Shown piece after piece: positions 44,496 to 54,081 of a stretch of DNA of 64,000 nt. Source of the stretch: Enterococcus ureasiticus (lineage in GTDB: Bacteria; Bacillota; Bacilli; Lactobacillales; Enterococcaceae); contig NZ_MIJZ01000016.1 of NCBI RefSeq assembly GCF_001730285.1, positions 62,001 through 126,000 of the forward strand, in the 5' to 3' direction. A model generated the notes under the pieces. That model had not been told where the DNA came from. It saw only the letters and a list, made by a program, of their open reading frames with translations, and made no database searches. The translations under genes were made by a program, and so were the position numbers. Each line of letters starts with the position of its first letter. Positions within the stretch are counted from its first letter, which is position 1.

Positions 44496-45179
44496 TTACT
44501 CATCGATTACCCATTGATAGGCTACACTCGTTGCGACAGTAGATACGTTGTTTGATATTTTGAAAAGACCGTTGCATAATTAGTTCCCAGTGCAAATTTT
44601 TTATTTTTTTCAATGGTTAAATAAAAAGGAGCTCTTAAATCGGCACCAAATACAGTAACTGCTCGATTGGTTGATGTTTTTGTTCCATTGAAATCTACAG
44701 TAATCGCTGAAGTATATGATCCTTCAGAATTATTGACTGTACTTGTGCTTGTATCCGAAGTTAGAAGTACTTCTCCTGTATTCATATTCCAAGCACTTAA
44801 ATTAGATTTTGATTCTGTTGCATTGATAGTAATTGTATTCGTAACTGTTTGAAATTTTAGTGAATAGATTCGTTAGTGTTCTACTTAGTGCTAATGTTCC
44901 GTTTCGTACGATTGTTACAAAAGCTAACAGATCAGCACCAAAAACTACTAACGCTTTTTCTGCTGTTGCTTTTCCTATGCCTAAATCAGCTTCAAGTGTT
45001 GCTTTGTAAGTACCAACAGTTTTTATAGAAATTGTTTTACTTCCCATTTCTAGAGCATCAGCTGTCCCCGGTTAAGCTTGGATCGGCGCTGTGCGACTTA
45101 ATGTTACGCCTAATGCAAGAGTTAATATAAAAATTAATCCCGCATCACTCCACAGCCTCCTTATTTTCTGCCTCTACAT
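44496..45179 (-). pseudogene. Inactivated secreted protein gene with two Ig-like repeats
   Basis: An AAGGAGG site precedes ATG 45179, but codon 2 is TAG. The same frame continues as a signal peptide (GLIFILTLALGVTLSR, then TAPIQA), is cut by TAA at codon 36, and resumes as a repeat (GKATAEKALVVFGADL). An extra base near 44855 and a missing base near 44560 shift the frame around a second repeat (TSTNRAVTVFGADL) before the ending AYQWVIDE. The two frameshifts cancel, leaving a 228-codon original. It headed WxL cluster 2. Confidence 0.75.
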
Positions 45180-46415
45180 TTTATCCTCCTTATTTTATAT
45201 TTCCACTATAGGTACTCTCAGTACTACTTTTAACATCACCTCCTTTGACTCGTGTCTTAAATCAACACTAAAGTCAAGAATAGGCATGGGGACTTTTGAT
45301 TGTTTGACAAGCGATATCAGTCTAATTGATACAACTTGATCACCTTATCTATTTTGATAAGGTCTATTTTTACTATTTATATAGTAGAAACAGAAAACTA
45401 TTCTTTCAGCAAAGCTCTTTAAATAGATAAACTGTGAACAAATGATTAACGTCTTTTTCTATATGTACAGTAATCAAATAATTGTTTTTTTTATTCAACA
45501 TTCATTAAATCAAAAAATACAACTATTTCTTTTTTATCATTTTCTTTCAATCTTTAATTAAACTTTTATAAGAAAAGTGTCATCTAAGAAATAAGAGAAC
45601 AACTAGTATCTATCAGCTTATTTATTCAATAGCGCTCTTGCTGTTTTCTAAGGATAGTATAAAAATTAAATAAAATCTATATAAAAAAAGTGTTTTCCGT
45701 TTTTAAATATCCAAAGAAAGTCGTAATTTTTCAAAAATAAAAAGTTTTTTTGTTTTTATTGAGAAAATTCACTTATCTAGATACTATTTCATTTGATGTA
45801 TAACTTCGCTCATTGTTCTAAATCACAAAAAAACATTGTCAAACCGGCATTTCAAAAATATATATTCTATATTATTCAATAAATAAATACGTCATAAAAA
45901 TTTTTTCAGGTAAATTATCTTTCTTAGAAAATGTTTTTAAATAAGAGTATGATTAGTTTTTCACTGAAATAAATCACTTTACTCTAAAAAATTCTCATTT
46001 TTTTATCAATAAAAATTTCATTTGATCAAACAATCGTTTATTTTAACAAAAATTTGAAAAAAAATATTGTGTTTAGCTAAGATATAAGAGCACTAAAAGT
46101 CTCCTTATAAACGCTTCTTTAATTTCTCTTAATATATGACAAGAGTAATAAAACCAGTATCAGGGTATGATTCGTTCCTATTTATCTTTCAACGTTCATG
46201 TTAATCCTATTATTAATTTATATATCCCAAATTTTAAAACAAATCACATACTTTTCGATATATTTCATTTGCAAGAAAGCTATTTCTTATACATAGTTGG
46301 ACTTTCTTTTGAAATCAAACCGTCCTTGAAGCTAAATAGATTCAACGGTTCTATCGTTATTTCGACCTTCGATTAAAGAAAAACAAGATTGTGCTTTGGC
46401 TTTATATCAAAATTA
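45180..46415. other. Long AT-rich non-coding region upstream of WxL cluster 2
   Basis: About 1.2 kb with no supported gene. Near its left end, on the - strand, a full-length ribosome-binding sequence AAAGGAGGTGATG (45246-45234) opens a 13-residue frame, MLKVVLRVPIVEI, just ahead of the pseudogene start. A hairpin, ACCTTATC/GATAAGGT (about 45340-45357), follows. An open frame at 46167-46376 (+) has no ribosome site or recognisable family. The rest is A/T tracts. Confidence 0.5.
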
Positions 46416-46467
46416 CAAAAAAAAAAAGACTGAAAATCTTTTTCCCGATTTTCAGTCTTTTTTTTTG
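46416..46467. terminator. Bidirectional terminator after the GH38 gene
   Basis: AGACTGAAAATC (46427-46438) pairs with GATTTTCAGTCT (46447-46458), flanked by A-rich and T9 tracts. It ends the PTS/GH38 operon on the - strand. Confidence 0.9.
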
Positions 46468-46519
46468 CGGATCGTTTAAATTAGAAACCTAATTCTCCTT
46501 TGTCCAGTCGCTCCATTTA

Positions 46520-49129
46520 TTAAAGAGTCATTTGAAGCGTAATATAGTCATATGGTTGGATTTCTTCTGTATAAACAATTTCTTCTTCTAATGCATTGAC
46601 GATTTTCACATCGGTCAAGATTTTTTTATCAATCGTAACACTTTTCTTTGTCGGATTAGCCAACCTGACAACAAAAGCATCCTTTTTACGATAAGATGGA
46701 TAAATAGCAGAGACTAGTAGCTCTCTTGGTAAGCCTAACATAGAAAACTCTTTTTCTAAGTCAAACTTCTCTTCTAAAGGCCAAATCTTATTGTCCAAAC
46801 GATTAATAAATACATTTAACGCCTGTTTTTGATAAGAAATGGACGGTGTCAATCGTTCATATGCATACTTAGCCGTCTTCATTTCATCAAAAGTACCCGT
46901 AGATATCTTAAATGCAAATGTCCATTCGTTTTCTCCAAGCTCTTGTGCCAGTGGTGTTGGCATCATGATGTGCCCCTCATTTGTTGTATCACCTGATGCT
47001 CTCCCTGGCCGCCAAGCTAAATTGGGTTTGCCTAGCTCACCTGTCGTTGCCATCAAAGTAATGAGTAATTTATCGTTGATTCGCTCATACTCCTTCACCC
47101 CATCTGCAAAAACAGTGACATGTCCAAAATTATTTTCAACAGTAACACTTTTATCAAATATTTCTAGATTCACAGGTTTTTCTACATAGCTTTCTTCCCA
47201 ATTAGCTGGTATATCATCTGGATGATTGCAAGAAAAACCATTTTGTATTTGTGCAATGGACATTTCTTTTGGATCCTCTACTTGAATCTTCATTCTTAAT
47301 CGATGAGAAAGTGCTTGATTATCTAAGATAAATTTCCCTTCAATCAACGGACTATCCCCTTTAGATAATTGTAATTGCACTTGGTATGTTAGTTTACCAG
47401 TTGCTTGTTTGGCTGCTCGTTCCTGTAGATCATAAGGCAGCTCCAATTCTCCATTTAAAATCAAGGTTTGCTTCATTGAATCACTCAGAACATAAGCATC
47501 TGTAAATGATAATTGTTGTTCCCTTTCTCCAACTAAAGGCGAATAGTCATAGGTATCCCCATCATTAGCTTCATCGACAAAGGTTAAAAAATCTGCTATT
47601 TTTATCCCTTCACTTGTTTCCAAGAGTAATTCCTGACTTTCAAACGAAAGAGTATAGCAACTGTTGCTAATTTGAGTTTGCTTATGCTTGCTTACTTGTT
47701 CTAATGGCTGATTGGATTCAGAAAATTCTATGATTTTATAGCCAAAAGCCGGTAGGTCAACATTCACTCGTATATCCAATTCATAGTATGACGGTTCATC
47801 AAAATAGTCATAGCCCGTTGCTACCAATTTCATTATATTTTTGCGCTCTGGATAAAAGACTTCCTTCACAACAACAGCCTGTTCACTTTCTTTAAAATAA
47901 ATATTTTTTGTTCTAGATACAATATGAACCTTTTTTTCACCAATATAGGGTGTTGGGTCCGTATTAAATACCAAGACTTGGTTCGGTGTCAACCCAAGTG
48001 AGTCTGCAATTCGTTTAGCAATCAAATTTTCCAAACCGGCTGCTATCTCTTTGGCTTCTTTGATTCGATGAAAAATATCTTCTGCAACATTATCAGATAC
48101 GCAACCACCAATACTGTCATGGGCCTGATTCTCAAGCACTTTTTTCCATAGTCTTTGTAGCAACCCTTGGCTGATGGTAATCTTATTTTTTTTAGCGATA
48201 ATCATCAATGGTTCAATTCGTCTTAAAATTATTTGCTCTAACTTAAAATTTTCCACCTTCATTTGACTTCGAACAGACCCAATTGATCGATGAACTCTTG
48301 AATAAACTGGCTCTCTTAGTTCTCCTTTATATTCAGGCAGCCCCTTTTTCCCCTTTAACACATTTACATATGTTGGATAATCACTAAGCATATTTTCGTA
48401 TTCACTTACTTTATTGATTTGTTCAATCACTCGATCAAATGACCGAACAATATTTTTTTGATCAATCCCCGATGGAATCAAGATATCTTCATTCGCCCCA
48501 TGATCTTTAAGAAAATGAATAGCTGGATCTAATTTACTTTTTACAAATGTTGGAATATCTGCTTGGGCATCCAAAGTCATTAGACCTGTCATATAGCCAA
48601 AAGGAAAGTTCATCGCATAAACAAAACGATCACCTAATCCTTGCCAAATAAAATAAGGAGATGGTACTAACTTTTCAAAGTTAAGCCCACGCCAGCACAT
48701 AAAACTATCAATACCAACTTGATTCAATAGTGTAGGTAATTGAGCATTAAAACCAAATGTATCTGGTAAATAACCGACCATCATGGGCTCTCCATATTTA
48801 TTTAAGGTATCATTAATCCCAATAATTAGATTTCTCAAAATCGCTTCTGCATCAACTAGCAAGGCATCTGTTTGAGTAAACCAAGGCCCCACAAATAGCC
48901 GCTTTTCAGCCATTAACTTTTGAATCAACGGAAGTTTGTCCGGATTCAATTCAACGTATTCATCCACAATCGATGATTGTCCATCTAAACAGAAATTAAC
49001 TTTTGGATTAGTCTCTAGTTCATCCAACACTTCTGTAAAAACTTGATCGCTTAATACTTTTGCATCTTCAGTCGTAAAATACCATTCCCGATCCCAGTGT
49101 GTATGTTGAATAATATATGATTTAACCAT
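46520..49129 (-). CDS. mngB: GH38 alpha-mannosidase, probable mannosylglycerate hydrolase
   Basis: The 869-residue cytoplasmic enzyme belongs to glycoside hydrolase family 38. The zinc-site motif HTHWDREW is at residues 9-16 (ligands His11 and Asp13), and the nucleophile Asp123 lies in GYLPDTFGFNAQ. A mid helical domain contains NQAHDSIGGCVSDNV (another zinc His), and a beta-rich C-terminal half follows. In E. coli MngB, this family hydrolyses 2-O-(6-phospho-mannosyl)-glycerate delivered by a fructose-type PTS. The gene is 6 nt after such a PTS permease, which supports the same assignment, although another mannoside is possible. Confidence 0.87.
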   Translation of the reverse strand: MVKSYIIQHTHWDREWYFTTEDAKVLSDQVFTEVLDELETNPKVNFCLDGQSSIVDEYVELNPDKLPLIQKLMAEKRLFVGPWFTQTDALLVDAEAILRNLIIGINDTLNKYGEPMMVGYLPDTFGFNAQLPTLLNQVGIDSFMCWRGLNFEKLVPSPYFIWQGLGDRFVYAMNFPFGYMTGLMTLDAQADIPTFVKSKLDPAIHFLKDHGANEDILIPSGIDQKNIVRSFDRVIEQINKVSEYENMLSDYPTYVNVLKGKKGLPEYKGELREPVYSRVHRSIGSVRSQMKVENFKLEQIILRRIEPLMIIAKKNKITISQGLLQRLWKKVLENQAHDSIGGCVSDNVAEDIFHRIKEAKEIAAGLENLIAKRIADSLGLTPNQVLVFNTDPTPYIGEKKVHIVSRTKNIYFKESEQAVVVKEVFYPERKNIMKLVATGYDYFDEPSYYELDIRVNVDLPAFGYKIIEFSESNQPLEQVSKHKQTQISNSCYTLSFESQELLLETSEGIKIADFLTFVDEANDGDTYDYSPLVGEREQQLSFTDAYVLSDSMKQTLILNGELELPYDLQERAAKQATGKLTYQVQLQLSKGDSPLIEGKFILDNQALSHRLRMKIQVEDPKEMSIAQIQNGFSCNHPDDIPANWEESYVEKPVNLEIFDKSVTVENNFGHVTVFADGVKEYERINDKLLITLMATTGELGKPNLAWRPGRASGDTTNEGHIMMPTPLAQELGENEWTFAFKISTGTFDEMKTAKYAYERLTPSISYQKQALNVFINRLDNKIWPLEEKFDLEKEFSMLGLPRELLVSAIYPSYRKKDAFVVRLANPTKKSVTIDKKILTDVKIVNALEEEIVYTEEIQPYDYITLQMTL

Positions 49130-49135
49130 CGTTGT

Positions 49136-50179
49136 TTATCCTACACTTTCTTCTGTTTTAGCTTGTTTCTTATACTTAAGCATTTTTAAAGCGTTGACCA
49201 TGATTGCCGTAACAAGTCCACCAATTAAAATCGCGGCACAATAAAGAATTGGATTGCTGGTAAATGGTATCGCCATAAAAGTCGCCAGCATAGTTTCTTG
49301 TGTCACCCCAAATGCACCATTTATTGCACAACCAATTGCTGTTCCGACAACAATACTTGGAATAACACGTAACGGATCAGCTACCGCAAAAGGAATCGTT
49401 CCTTCTGTAATACCAACAGCGCCCATAATAATAGCTGTTTTGCCATTGTCTCTTTCACTTTCTGTGTATAATTTTTTATTTAGTAGTGTAGCCAAAAACA
49501 TGCCAAACGGTGGAATAGCAATTGCCAATAGCATCGCAGTACTTGCTGCATAACCTCCAGAGGTAAAAGATGCTACTCCAAAAGCATAGGCAATTTTATT
49601 CACTGGTCCTCCCATATCAAATGCCATCATACCGCCTAAAATAGCACCTAATAACGCCGCATTGGTTCCTGACATCCCGTTTAACCAAGCTGTCAATGCT
49701 TCTGTTGCCGCAGTAATCGGTGTACCTATTACATACCAAAGTACGAGTCCCACAACTAAAGTTGCAACAAAAGGAATGATGATCAATGATTTTAAACTGA
49801 TAATTTGTGTTGGAACGGGGATTTTTTTTAATGCATTAACCAAATAGCCAACTGTTAATCCGGCAAACATACCGCCAATAAAGCCTGTCCCCATTTGATT
49901 TGCAATCATCCCACAGATAAACGCAGGCGCTAATCCTGGTCGATCCGCAATAGAATAGGCAATATAACCTGCAATCATCGGTACAATAAACTGAAGACCA
50001 GTTTGACCAATCATCCGAATGACTCCCCATAATGTATCCGTCTGATCCCATACCTCGGTTCCACCACAAACAACAGCGATTGACGTTAATAATCCGGCTG
50101 CTGTTACCAATGGGATCATGTAAGATACGCCGCTTTGAAAATGGTTTAACATTTCTCTTCCTAACTTTTTGATAGTCAT
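49136..50179 (-). CDS. PTS permease EIIC, fructose/mannosylglycerate family
   Basis: The 347-residue product has about nine membrane helices. Fructose-type EIIC motifs are visible: GFIGGMFAGLTVGYLV, MMAFDMGGPVNKIAYAFG and AVGITEGTIPFAVADPLRV. It forms the membrane channel for the sugar phosphorylated by the adjoining EIIA and EIIB. GGAGG precedes the ATG. The downstream GH38 gene suggests import of a mannosyl compound with phosphorylation. Separate single-domain A, B and C genes here contrast with the fused MngA of E. coli. Confidence 0.9.
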   Translation of the reverse strand: MTIKKLGREMLNHFQSGVSYMIPLVTAAGLLTSIAVVCGGTEVWDQTDTLWGVIRMIGQTGLQFIVPMIAGYIAYSIADRPGLAPAFICGMIANQMGTGFIGGMFAGLTVGYLVNALKKIPVPTQIISLKSLIIIPFVATLVVGLVLWYVIGTPITAATEALTAWLNGMSGTNAALLGAILGGMMAFDMGGPVNKIAYAFGVASFTSGGYAASTAMLLAIAIPPFGMFLATLLNKKLYTESERDNGKTAIIMGAVGITEGTIPFAVADPLRVIPSIVVGTAIGCAINGAFGVTQETMLATFMAIPFTSNPILYCAAILIGGLVTAIMVNALKMLKYKKQAKTEESVG

Positions 50180-50204
50180 GTTTTTTTCCTCCTACTTTAG
50201 CTTT

Positions 50205-50522
50205 TTACGATCCTTGACTAAGTTCAACAGCTTCTTGAATCGTTGAAGCACCATCTTTCACAACTTCTGATGTACTCACTTCAAGGATTTTCTTTCCTTC
50301 AAAACGATCTCTTTCAGCAACATTTGTATCTACTGCAAAAATAACTACATCCGCTTCAGCAATTTCCTGAGCACTTAGTCTATTTTCTAACCCCATTGCC
50401 CCTTGTGTTTCTACTTTAATCGCAATATCATTTTTCTTAGCGAATTTCTCTAAATTCGCCTTTGCCATATACGTATGTGCGATTCCTGCAATACATGCTG
50501 TTACTGCTACAAATTTTGTCAT
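50205..50522 (-). CDS. PTS EIIB, fructose family
   Basis: The start ATG at 50522 (MTKFVAVTAC) follows GGAGG; a TTG five codons earlier is part of the ribosome site. The 106-residue protein carries the phosphoryl-accepting Cys10 in VTACIAGIAHTYMAK, where most relatives have TACPTGIAHT. It passes phosphate from EIIA to the incoming sugar at EIIC. It is 25 nt upstream of the EIIC gene. Confidence 0.9.
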   Translation of the reverse strand: MTKFVAVTACIAGIAHTYMAKANLEKFAKKNDIAIKVETQGAMGLENRLSAQEIAEADVVIFAVDTNVAERDRFEGKKILEVSTSEVVKDGASTIQEAVELSQGS

Positions 50523-50543
50523 GTTACGTTCCTCCAATATTTT

Positions 50544-50990
50544 TTATATTAATGCTTGATAAAGCATTTCTTGATCTTTTGCTTGTTTAATTTGAGTGAC
50601 AAAATCATCATCCATCATTTTTTCTGATAGCTCAGCCAGAATTCTTAAATGCTCTCCATTCTTATCTTGATTTTTAATTGCCAATAAAAATACAAACTCT
50701 ACGGGTTGTTCGTCTAACGACTGCCATTCTACCTTATTACCTAATCTGGCGACGGCAACTGTTGAGTGAACAACTGCATCACTTTTACCGTGAGGAATAG
50801 CAAGACCTTTTCCAATACCTGTCGTCATATGTTCCTCCCGAATAAATACGTCGTTGATAAACGTAGCAAGATCAGAGATATAGCCGTTTTGATAAAGTAC
50901 TGCCGCCATTTCTTCAATCACTTCGGTCTTATTTTTTGCTTCTAATCCTATCAGTATGTTTTCTTTATGGACTTTATTCGTTGTTGTCAT
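50544..50990 (-). CDS. PTS EIIA, fructose/mannitol family
   Basis: The 148-residue cytoplasmic protein carries the active His67 in GIGKGLAIPHGKSDAV and the usual VFLLAIKNQDKNGEHLRIL segment. It takes phosphate from HPr and gives it to EIIB. Its ATG overlaps the stop codon of the PRD regulator (ATGA), showing that the regulator is part of the operon. The regulator also ends in an EIIA-like domain, so the operon has two such modules. Confidence 0.9.
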   Translation of the reverse strand: MTTTNKVHKENILIGLEAKNKTEVIEEMAAVLYQNGYISDLATFINDVFIREEHMTTGIGKGLAIPHGKSDAVVHSTVAVARLGNKVEWQSLDEQPVEFVFLLAIKNQDKNGEHLRILAELSEKMMDDDFVTQIKQAKDQEMLYQALI

Positions 50991-52909
50991 ATATTGACCT
51001 CCTTCAAATACTCATGGATTTCTTGAACTGTTGTTGCAGTAATTAATTTGTGTATGACATGATAGTCAGAGATTAACTCATTGAAAAATTCATAAACTTC
51101 GTTAATCGAGTCTTTTATCCTTTTATTTAAAGCAAAGAAAAAAATAATTTCGACTTTTTCTGTTCCCCAGAGGACACCGTTTGGATTAATATAGATTGAA
51201 ATACTCGGTTCATCAGTCATAGCTACTTCTGCATGAGGCATCGCAAAATTTCCGATAACCGTTGATGATAATTTTTCTCGGTTCGTTGCACTTTCCACTA
51301 TCCCTTCAGCTAAATAACCTTTTTCAATCAATTTATGGTTGATCGTGGTTAACACCGAATATTGACTTTCTTTTTCTTTTGTTGAAAAAAAGAGTAAATC
51401 ATCCTTTATCAACTTGATGAACGCGTCATAACAACGTTCTCGTGTATGTCCAATTTGTCTTTTTATCCTCTCTACATCTACCTCATTCATCAAAGGTGTC
51501 ACAACAATTACAGGAACAGGACTATACTCAATGGGAATCGTACTAATGACCAATGCTTCTGTCACCTCAGTCAACTGCAATTCTTTTAATGATAAAACGC
51601 GCATAATACTAAGCTCTTTAGAAAAAATCTTTTTAATTCGTTGTTCTAATAATTTCGATGTACCATAACCACTGCTGCAGACAACGACGACTTGTGTTTT
51701 TTTCTGAGGTTCTCTATCAAAAAAGGTTTGAATATGAAGCGTTATATACGCAATTTCATCATCGTTCAATTGAATAAAGAATGCTTGCTCTAAGCTTTTA
51801 GTTAATGCTACCGCTACTTCAAATGAACGTTGAAAAGTGCCACAGATTTTATCAGTGTAAGGATTGTAGATATTTAAACCGAATTGTAAACGTTTGATTG
51901 CCGCATTCAAATGAATCAATAAATTTTTTACTAATTCTTCATCTGGGTGGTATTGGCTTAAAACATCGGATATGATTATTTTTAATTGCTCACTGAGGTC
52001 TAAAATATCTAAACTAGTTTCAGCCATACTATTCAGTGTATTTTTTTCTATCGCAGCAATATGGATATTTATATATTGTTGTTCGTAAAGTGGGATCTTT
52101 ATTAAAAATTTTTGTTCTAATAAAGTAACCAAGACAGTCGCATTTTCAAGGACGATTTCACTAGTATTGACTGGCTTGTCAATATAGAAATCTTTTTTTA
52201 TTCTTTCAATGGCAATGACTAAATGAATCGCTAATGATTGATATTCGTACTCTGTGATTTTAAGCTCCGAGCATTCAATAAAATGGTTTAATACATTCGT
52301 TACATTATCCAAAATTTCCAAATCCACAATATTATCTACAACAGCAGACATCATGATGTTTAATTTTAATTCCGTTTTTTGATCCTTAGTTATATGAATA
52401 CCGCCCCAATAATAATTAATGACATTTGACATAAGATTTCTACGCTGATTTTCAGTTACTGCTAATTTCAAACCATTTCGAGTACTTTTAATCTCTACTC
52501 CTTGTTCGCTAAATTTTTTTCTCACTTCTTTCAAGGTACTTTCCATTGTCGCTCGACTGACGTATAGTTCATCTGCCAATTCTTGGATTTTAAGATAGTT
52601 CTCACTTATTAAAAATTGAGAATAGACAAGCATTTCACGATCTTCGATTGTTTCATCATGTTTTGTGTTCAATTGATCTAATAACTGGTCAATTGATTTT
52701 TTCTCACCAACAATTGAAACACCTACTCTTGGTTTGACTGACAACTGTAAATCAGTTTGTTCGATTATTCCGCTAACTTCATTAAGATATTTACTTACAG
52801 TTTTAGTCGAAACTCCTAACATGTACCCAATTTCTTTGTGGGTCGTTGTTCCTCTATCCACTATAAATTTTATGATTTTGATATATTTATCTTCATATGC
52901 TCGTTTCAT
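50987..52909 (-). CDS. PRD-containing PTS-dependent transcriptional activator
   Basis: The 640-residue product has a MtlR/BglG-type layout. HTH 1 lies at about residues 20-45 (KEIGYMLGVSTKTVSKYL) and HTH 2 at about 100-130 (IQELADELYVSRATMEST). PRD1 spans about 170-280 and PRD2 about 290-395. An EIIB-like domain has Cys in VVVCSSGYGTSKLL (about 410), and a C-terminal EIIA domain has His in GNFAMPHAEVAM. It should be controlled by phosphorylation of the PRDs and PTS domains and activate this operon. GAGGTGG precedes the ATG, and a cre-like site overlaps its leader. Confidence 0.9.
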   Translation of the reverse strand: MKRAYEDKYIKIIKFIVDRGTTTHKEIGYMLGVSTKTVSKYLNEVSGIIEQTDLQLSVKPRVGVSIVGEKKSIDQLLDQLNTKHDETIEDREMLVYSQFLISENYLKIQELADELYVSRATMESTLKEVRKKFSEQGVEIKSTRNGLKLAVTENQRRNLMSNVINYYWGGIHITKDQKTELKLNIMMSAVVDNIVDLEILDNVTNVLNHFIECSELKITEYEYQSLAIHLVIAIERIKKDFYIDKPVNTSEIVLENATVLVTLLEQKFLIKIPLYEQQYINIHIAAIEKNTLNSMAETSLDILDLSEQLKIIISDVLSQYHPDEELVKNLLIHLNAAIKRLQFGLNIYNPYTDKICGTFQRSFEVAVALTKSLEQAFFIQLNDDEIAYITLHIQTFFDREPQKKTQVVVVCSSGYGTSKLLEQRIKKIFSKELSIMRVLSLKELQLTEVTEALVISTIPIEYSPVPVIVVTPLMNEVDVERIKRQIGHTRERCYDAFIKLIKDDLLFFSTKEKESQYSVLTTINHKLIEKGYLAEGIVESATNREKLSSTVIGNFAMPHAEVAMTDEPSISIYINPNGVLWGTEKVEIIFFFALNKRIKDSINEVYEFFNELISDYHVIHKLITATTVQEIHEYLKEVNI

Positions 52910-52923
52910 TAAACCACCTCATT

Positions 52924-52950
52924 TGAATACGTTTTCATTATATATAATTC
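52924..52950 (-). promoter_or_regulatory. Promoter -10 and cre site of the mannosylglycerate-type operon
   Basis: TGAATACGTTTTCA (52924-52937, + strand) matches the catabolite-response consensus TGWAANCGNTNWCA with one mismatch. On the - strand it directly follows TATAAT, so CcpA binding would block transcription near the start site. Carbon catabolite repression is thus likely. Confidence 0.65.
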
Positions 52951-53058
52951 TTTATTTTTCCCATACTGAATCTTTCGCTGTATTAATGTAGAACGTTTTT
53001 AGGTACTTCTTTAATTAGGCCTATTTATATCCATATTATTTTTTGGCGTATTAGTTAA

Positions 53059-53096
53059 AAAATCCGGCAAGATTTTTATTCCTCTTGCCGGATTTT
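53059..53096 (-). terminator. Terminator between the broken nucleotidyltransferase and PTS operon
   Basis: AAAATCCGGCAAG (53059-53071) pairs with CTTGCCGGATTTT (53084-53096) in a 13-bp stem, with T-rich sequence on both strands. Confidence 0.88.
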
Positions 53097-53186
53097 ATTC
53101 ATTTACTGTATAAAACGTAGCCATTTTTAAATGAAACTACAACAAAACGCCACTCCAATCGTTCTGGATCAAAAGTTTATTCGAAA

Positions 53187-53610
53187 TTATTTCAACAAAG
53201 AAGTTAAATAATTTATTTTTTCAAAATCCTTTTTATTATTCTTATTTGCCCGATAACTATCTTTACTTGATGAATTATAAATTTTCAAAAATGCCTTTAA
53301 TGATGGCGTATAAAATTTGACCCCATCAATCGTATGATAATCTAATTCACTATCTGAAACATCAGCAAAAGTCGGCAAGGTATCAACCACTCCGTAACCT
53401 ACTTCAATTTCATTTTTTAAAAATTTATGCTCATGTAAAATCAATCAACTCATAATCTAAATGAGCCATTATCGATACTATTTTATCCCATTCATAAATG
53501 ACCAGCTCATCAGGAATACTCTAGCCTCTGGGATCCCCAGAAACATGAATATCGATATCTTGCAAATCCCAACTCTTTTTTGTTACAAACTCTAAACCTA
53601 GCGATCCCAT
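53187..53610 (-). pseudogene. Broken nucleotidyltransferase-like gene
   Basis: AAAGGAG precedes ATG 53610. The frame reads LGLEFVTKKSWDLQDIDIHVSGDP in pieces (core DLQDIDIHVSGDP), resembling nucleotidyltransferase-fold proteins that act on aminoglycosides or tRNA. It is interrupted by TAG near 53520 and by a frameshift near 53440. The remaining 85 codons encode EIEVGYGVVDTLPTF and the end TPSLKAFLKIYNSSSKDS. The substrate of the ancestor cannot be determined. Confidence 0.65.
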
Positions 53611-53709
53611 AACAAAACTCCTTTTTAAGATATAGTAGCACACATTATAATTACCATGAAATTTATCCATATCTTTTTTTAGCCAAAATTCCACTTCCTA
53701 TTGACTATG

Positions 53710-53750
53710 CAAAAAAAGACCCGTCACCGATCAGAGTGATTGATCTTTTT
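53710..53750 (-). terminator. Terminator of WxL cluster 3
   Basis: On the - strand, GATCAATCAC and GGTGACGGGTC form an imperfect stem followed by T7. Sequence and layout resemble those at 19492 and 56885. Confidence 0.65.
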
Positions 53751-53802
53751 CAAGATTATAGTGAATGCAGGTTCTATTTGCAGCGTTTTGCAAATTGATA
53801 TT

Positions 53803-54081
53803 TTATGTCCTAAATTTATCACGCAAGCTCTTTACCCAGAAAATAATTAATACTATTCCTATCCATGTAAATAGCCCACTTAGTTGTTCATTTGTTTTCG
53901 GTAGTTGGTCTGGTTTAGCACTATTTTCTATAATTACTGAAGTCCCTTCTTGGATAACTTCAACAGTTGCATCACTTATAATCGACTCTCCGTAGGCCGT
54001 CTTTAAGAATAAATTAACTATAAGCCAACAAATAAATACTGTAATTGCTAGATATTTAAGATTTCTTTTTATAAAATACAT
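53803..54081 (-). CDS. Small LPxTG-anchored protein of WxL cluster 3
   Basis: The 92-residue product has a signal peptide (YLAITVFICWLIVNLFL, cleavage near AYGES), a short extracellular part, the sortase motif LPKTNE (about residues 59-64), a membrane helix and a basic tail. AGGAGG lies 8 nt before the ATG. The start overlaps the end of the DUF916 gene by 26 nt in another frame, so coupled translation is likely. The motif has Asn where Gly is usual (LPxTG), which many enterococcal sortase substrates tolerate only in part. Confidence 0.78.
   Translation of the reverse strand: MYFIKRNLKYLAITVFICWLIVNLFLKTAYGESIISDATVEVIQEGTSVIIENSAKPDQLPKTNEQLSGLFTWIGIVLIIFWVKSLRDKFRT

Noticed and set aside
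43916-44503. Longer reading of the LPxTG gene starting at 44503
   Set aside because: The extra 77 codons overlap the end of the head pseudogene, have no ribosome site, and would place the signal peptide internally. The ATG at 44272 follows GGAGG.
46167-46376. 69-codon + strand ORF in the AT-rich gap
   Set aside because: No ribosome site, no recognisable family and biased AT-rich composition; treated as non-coding.
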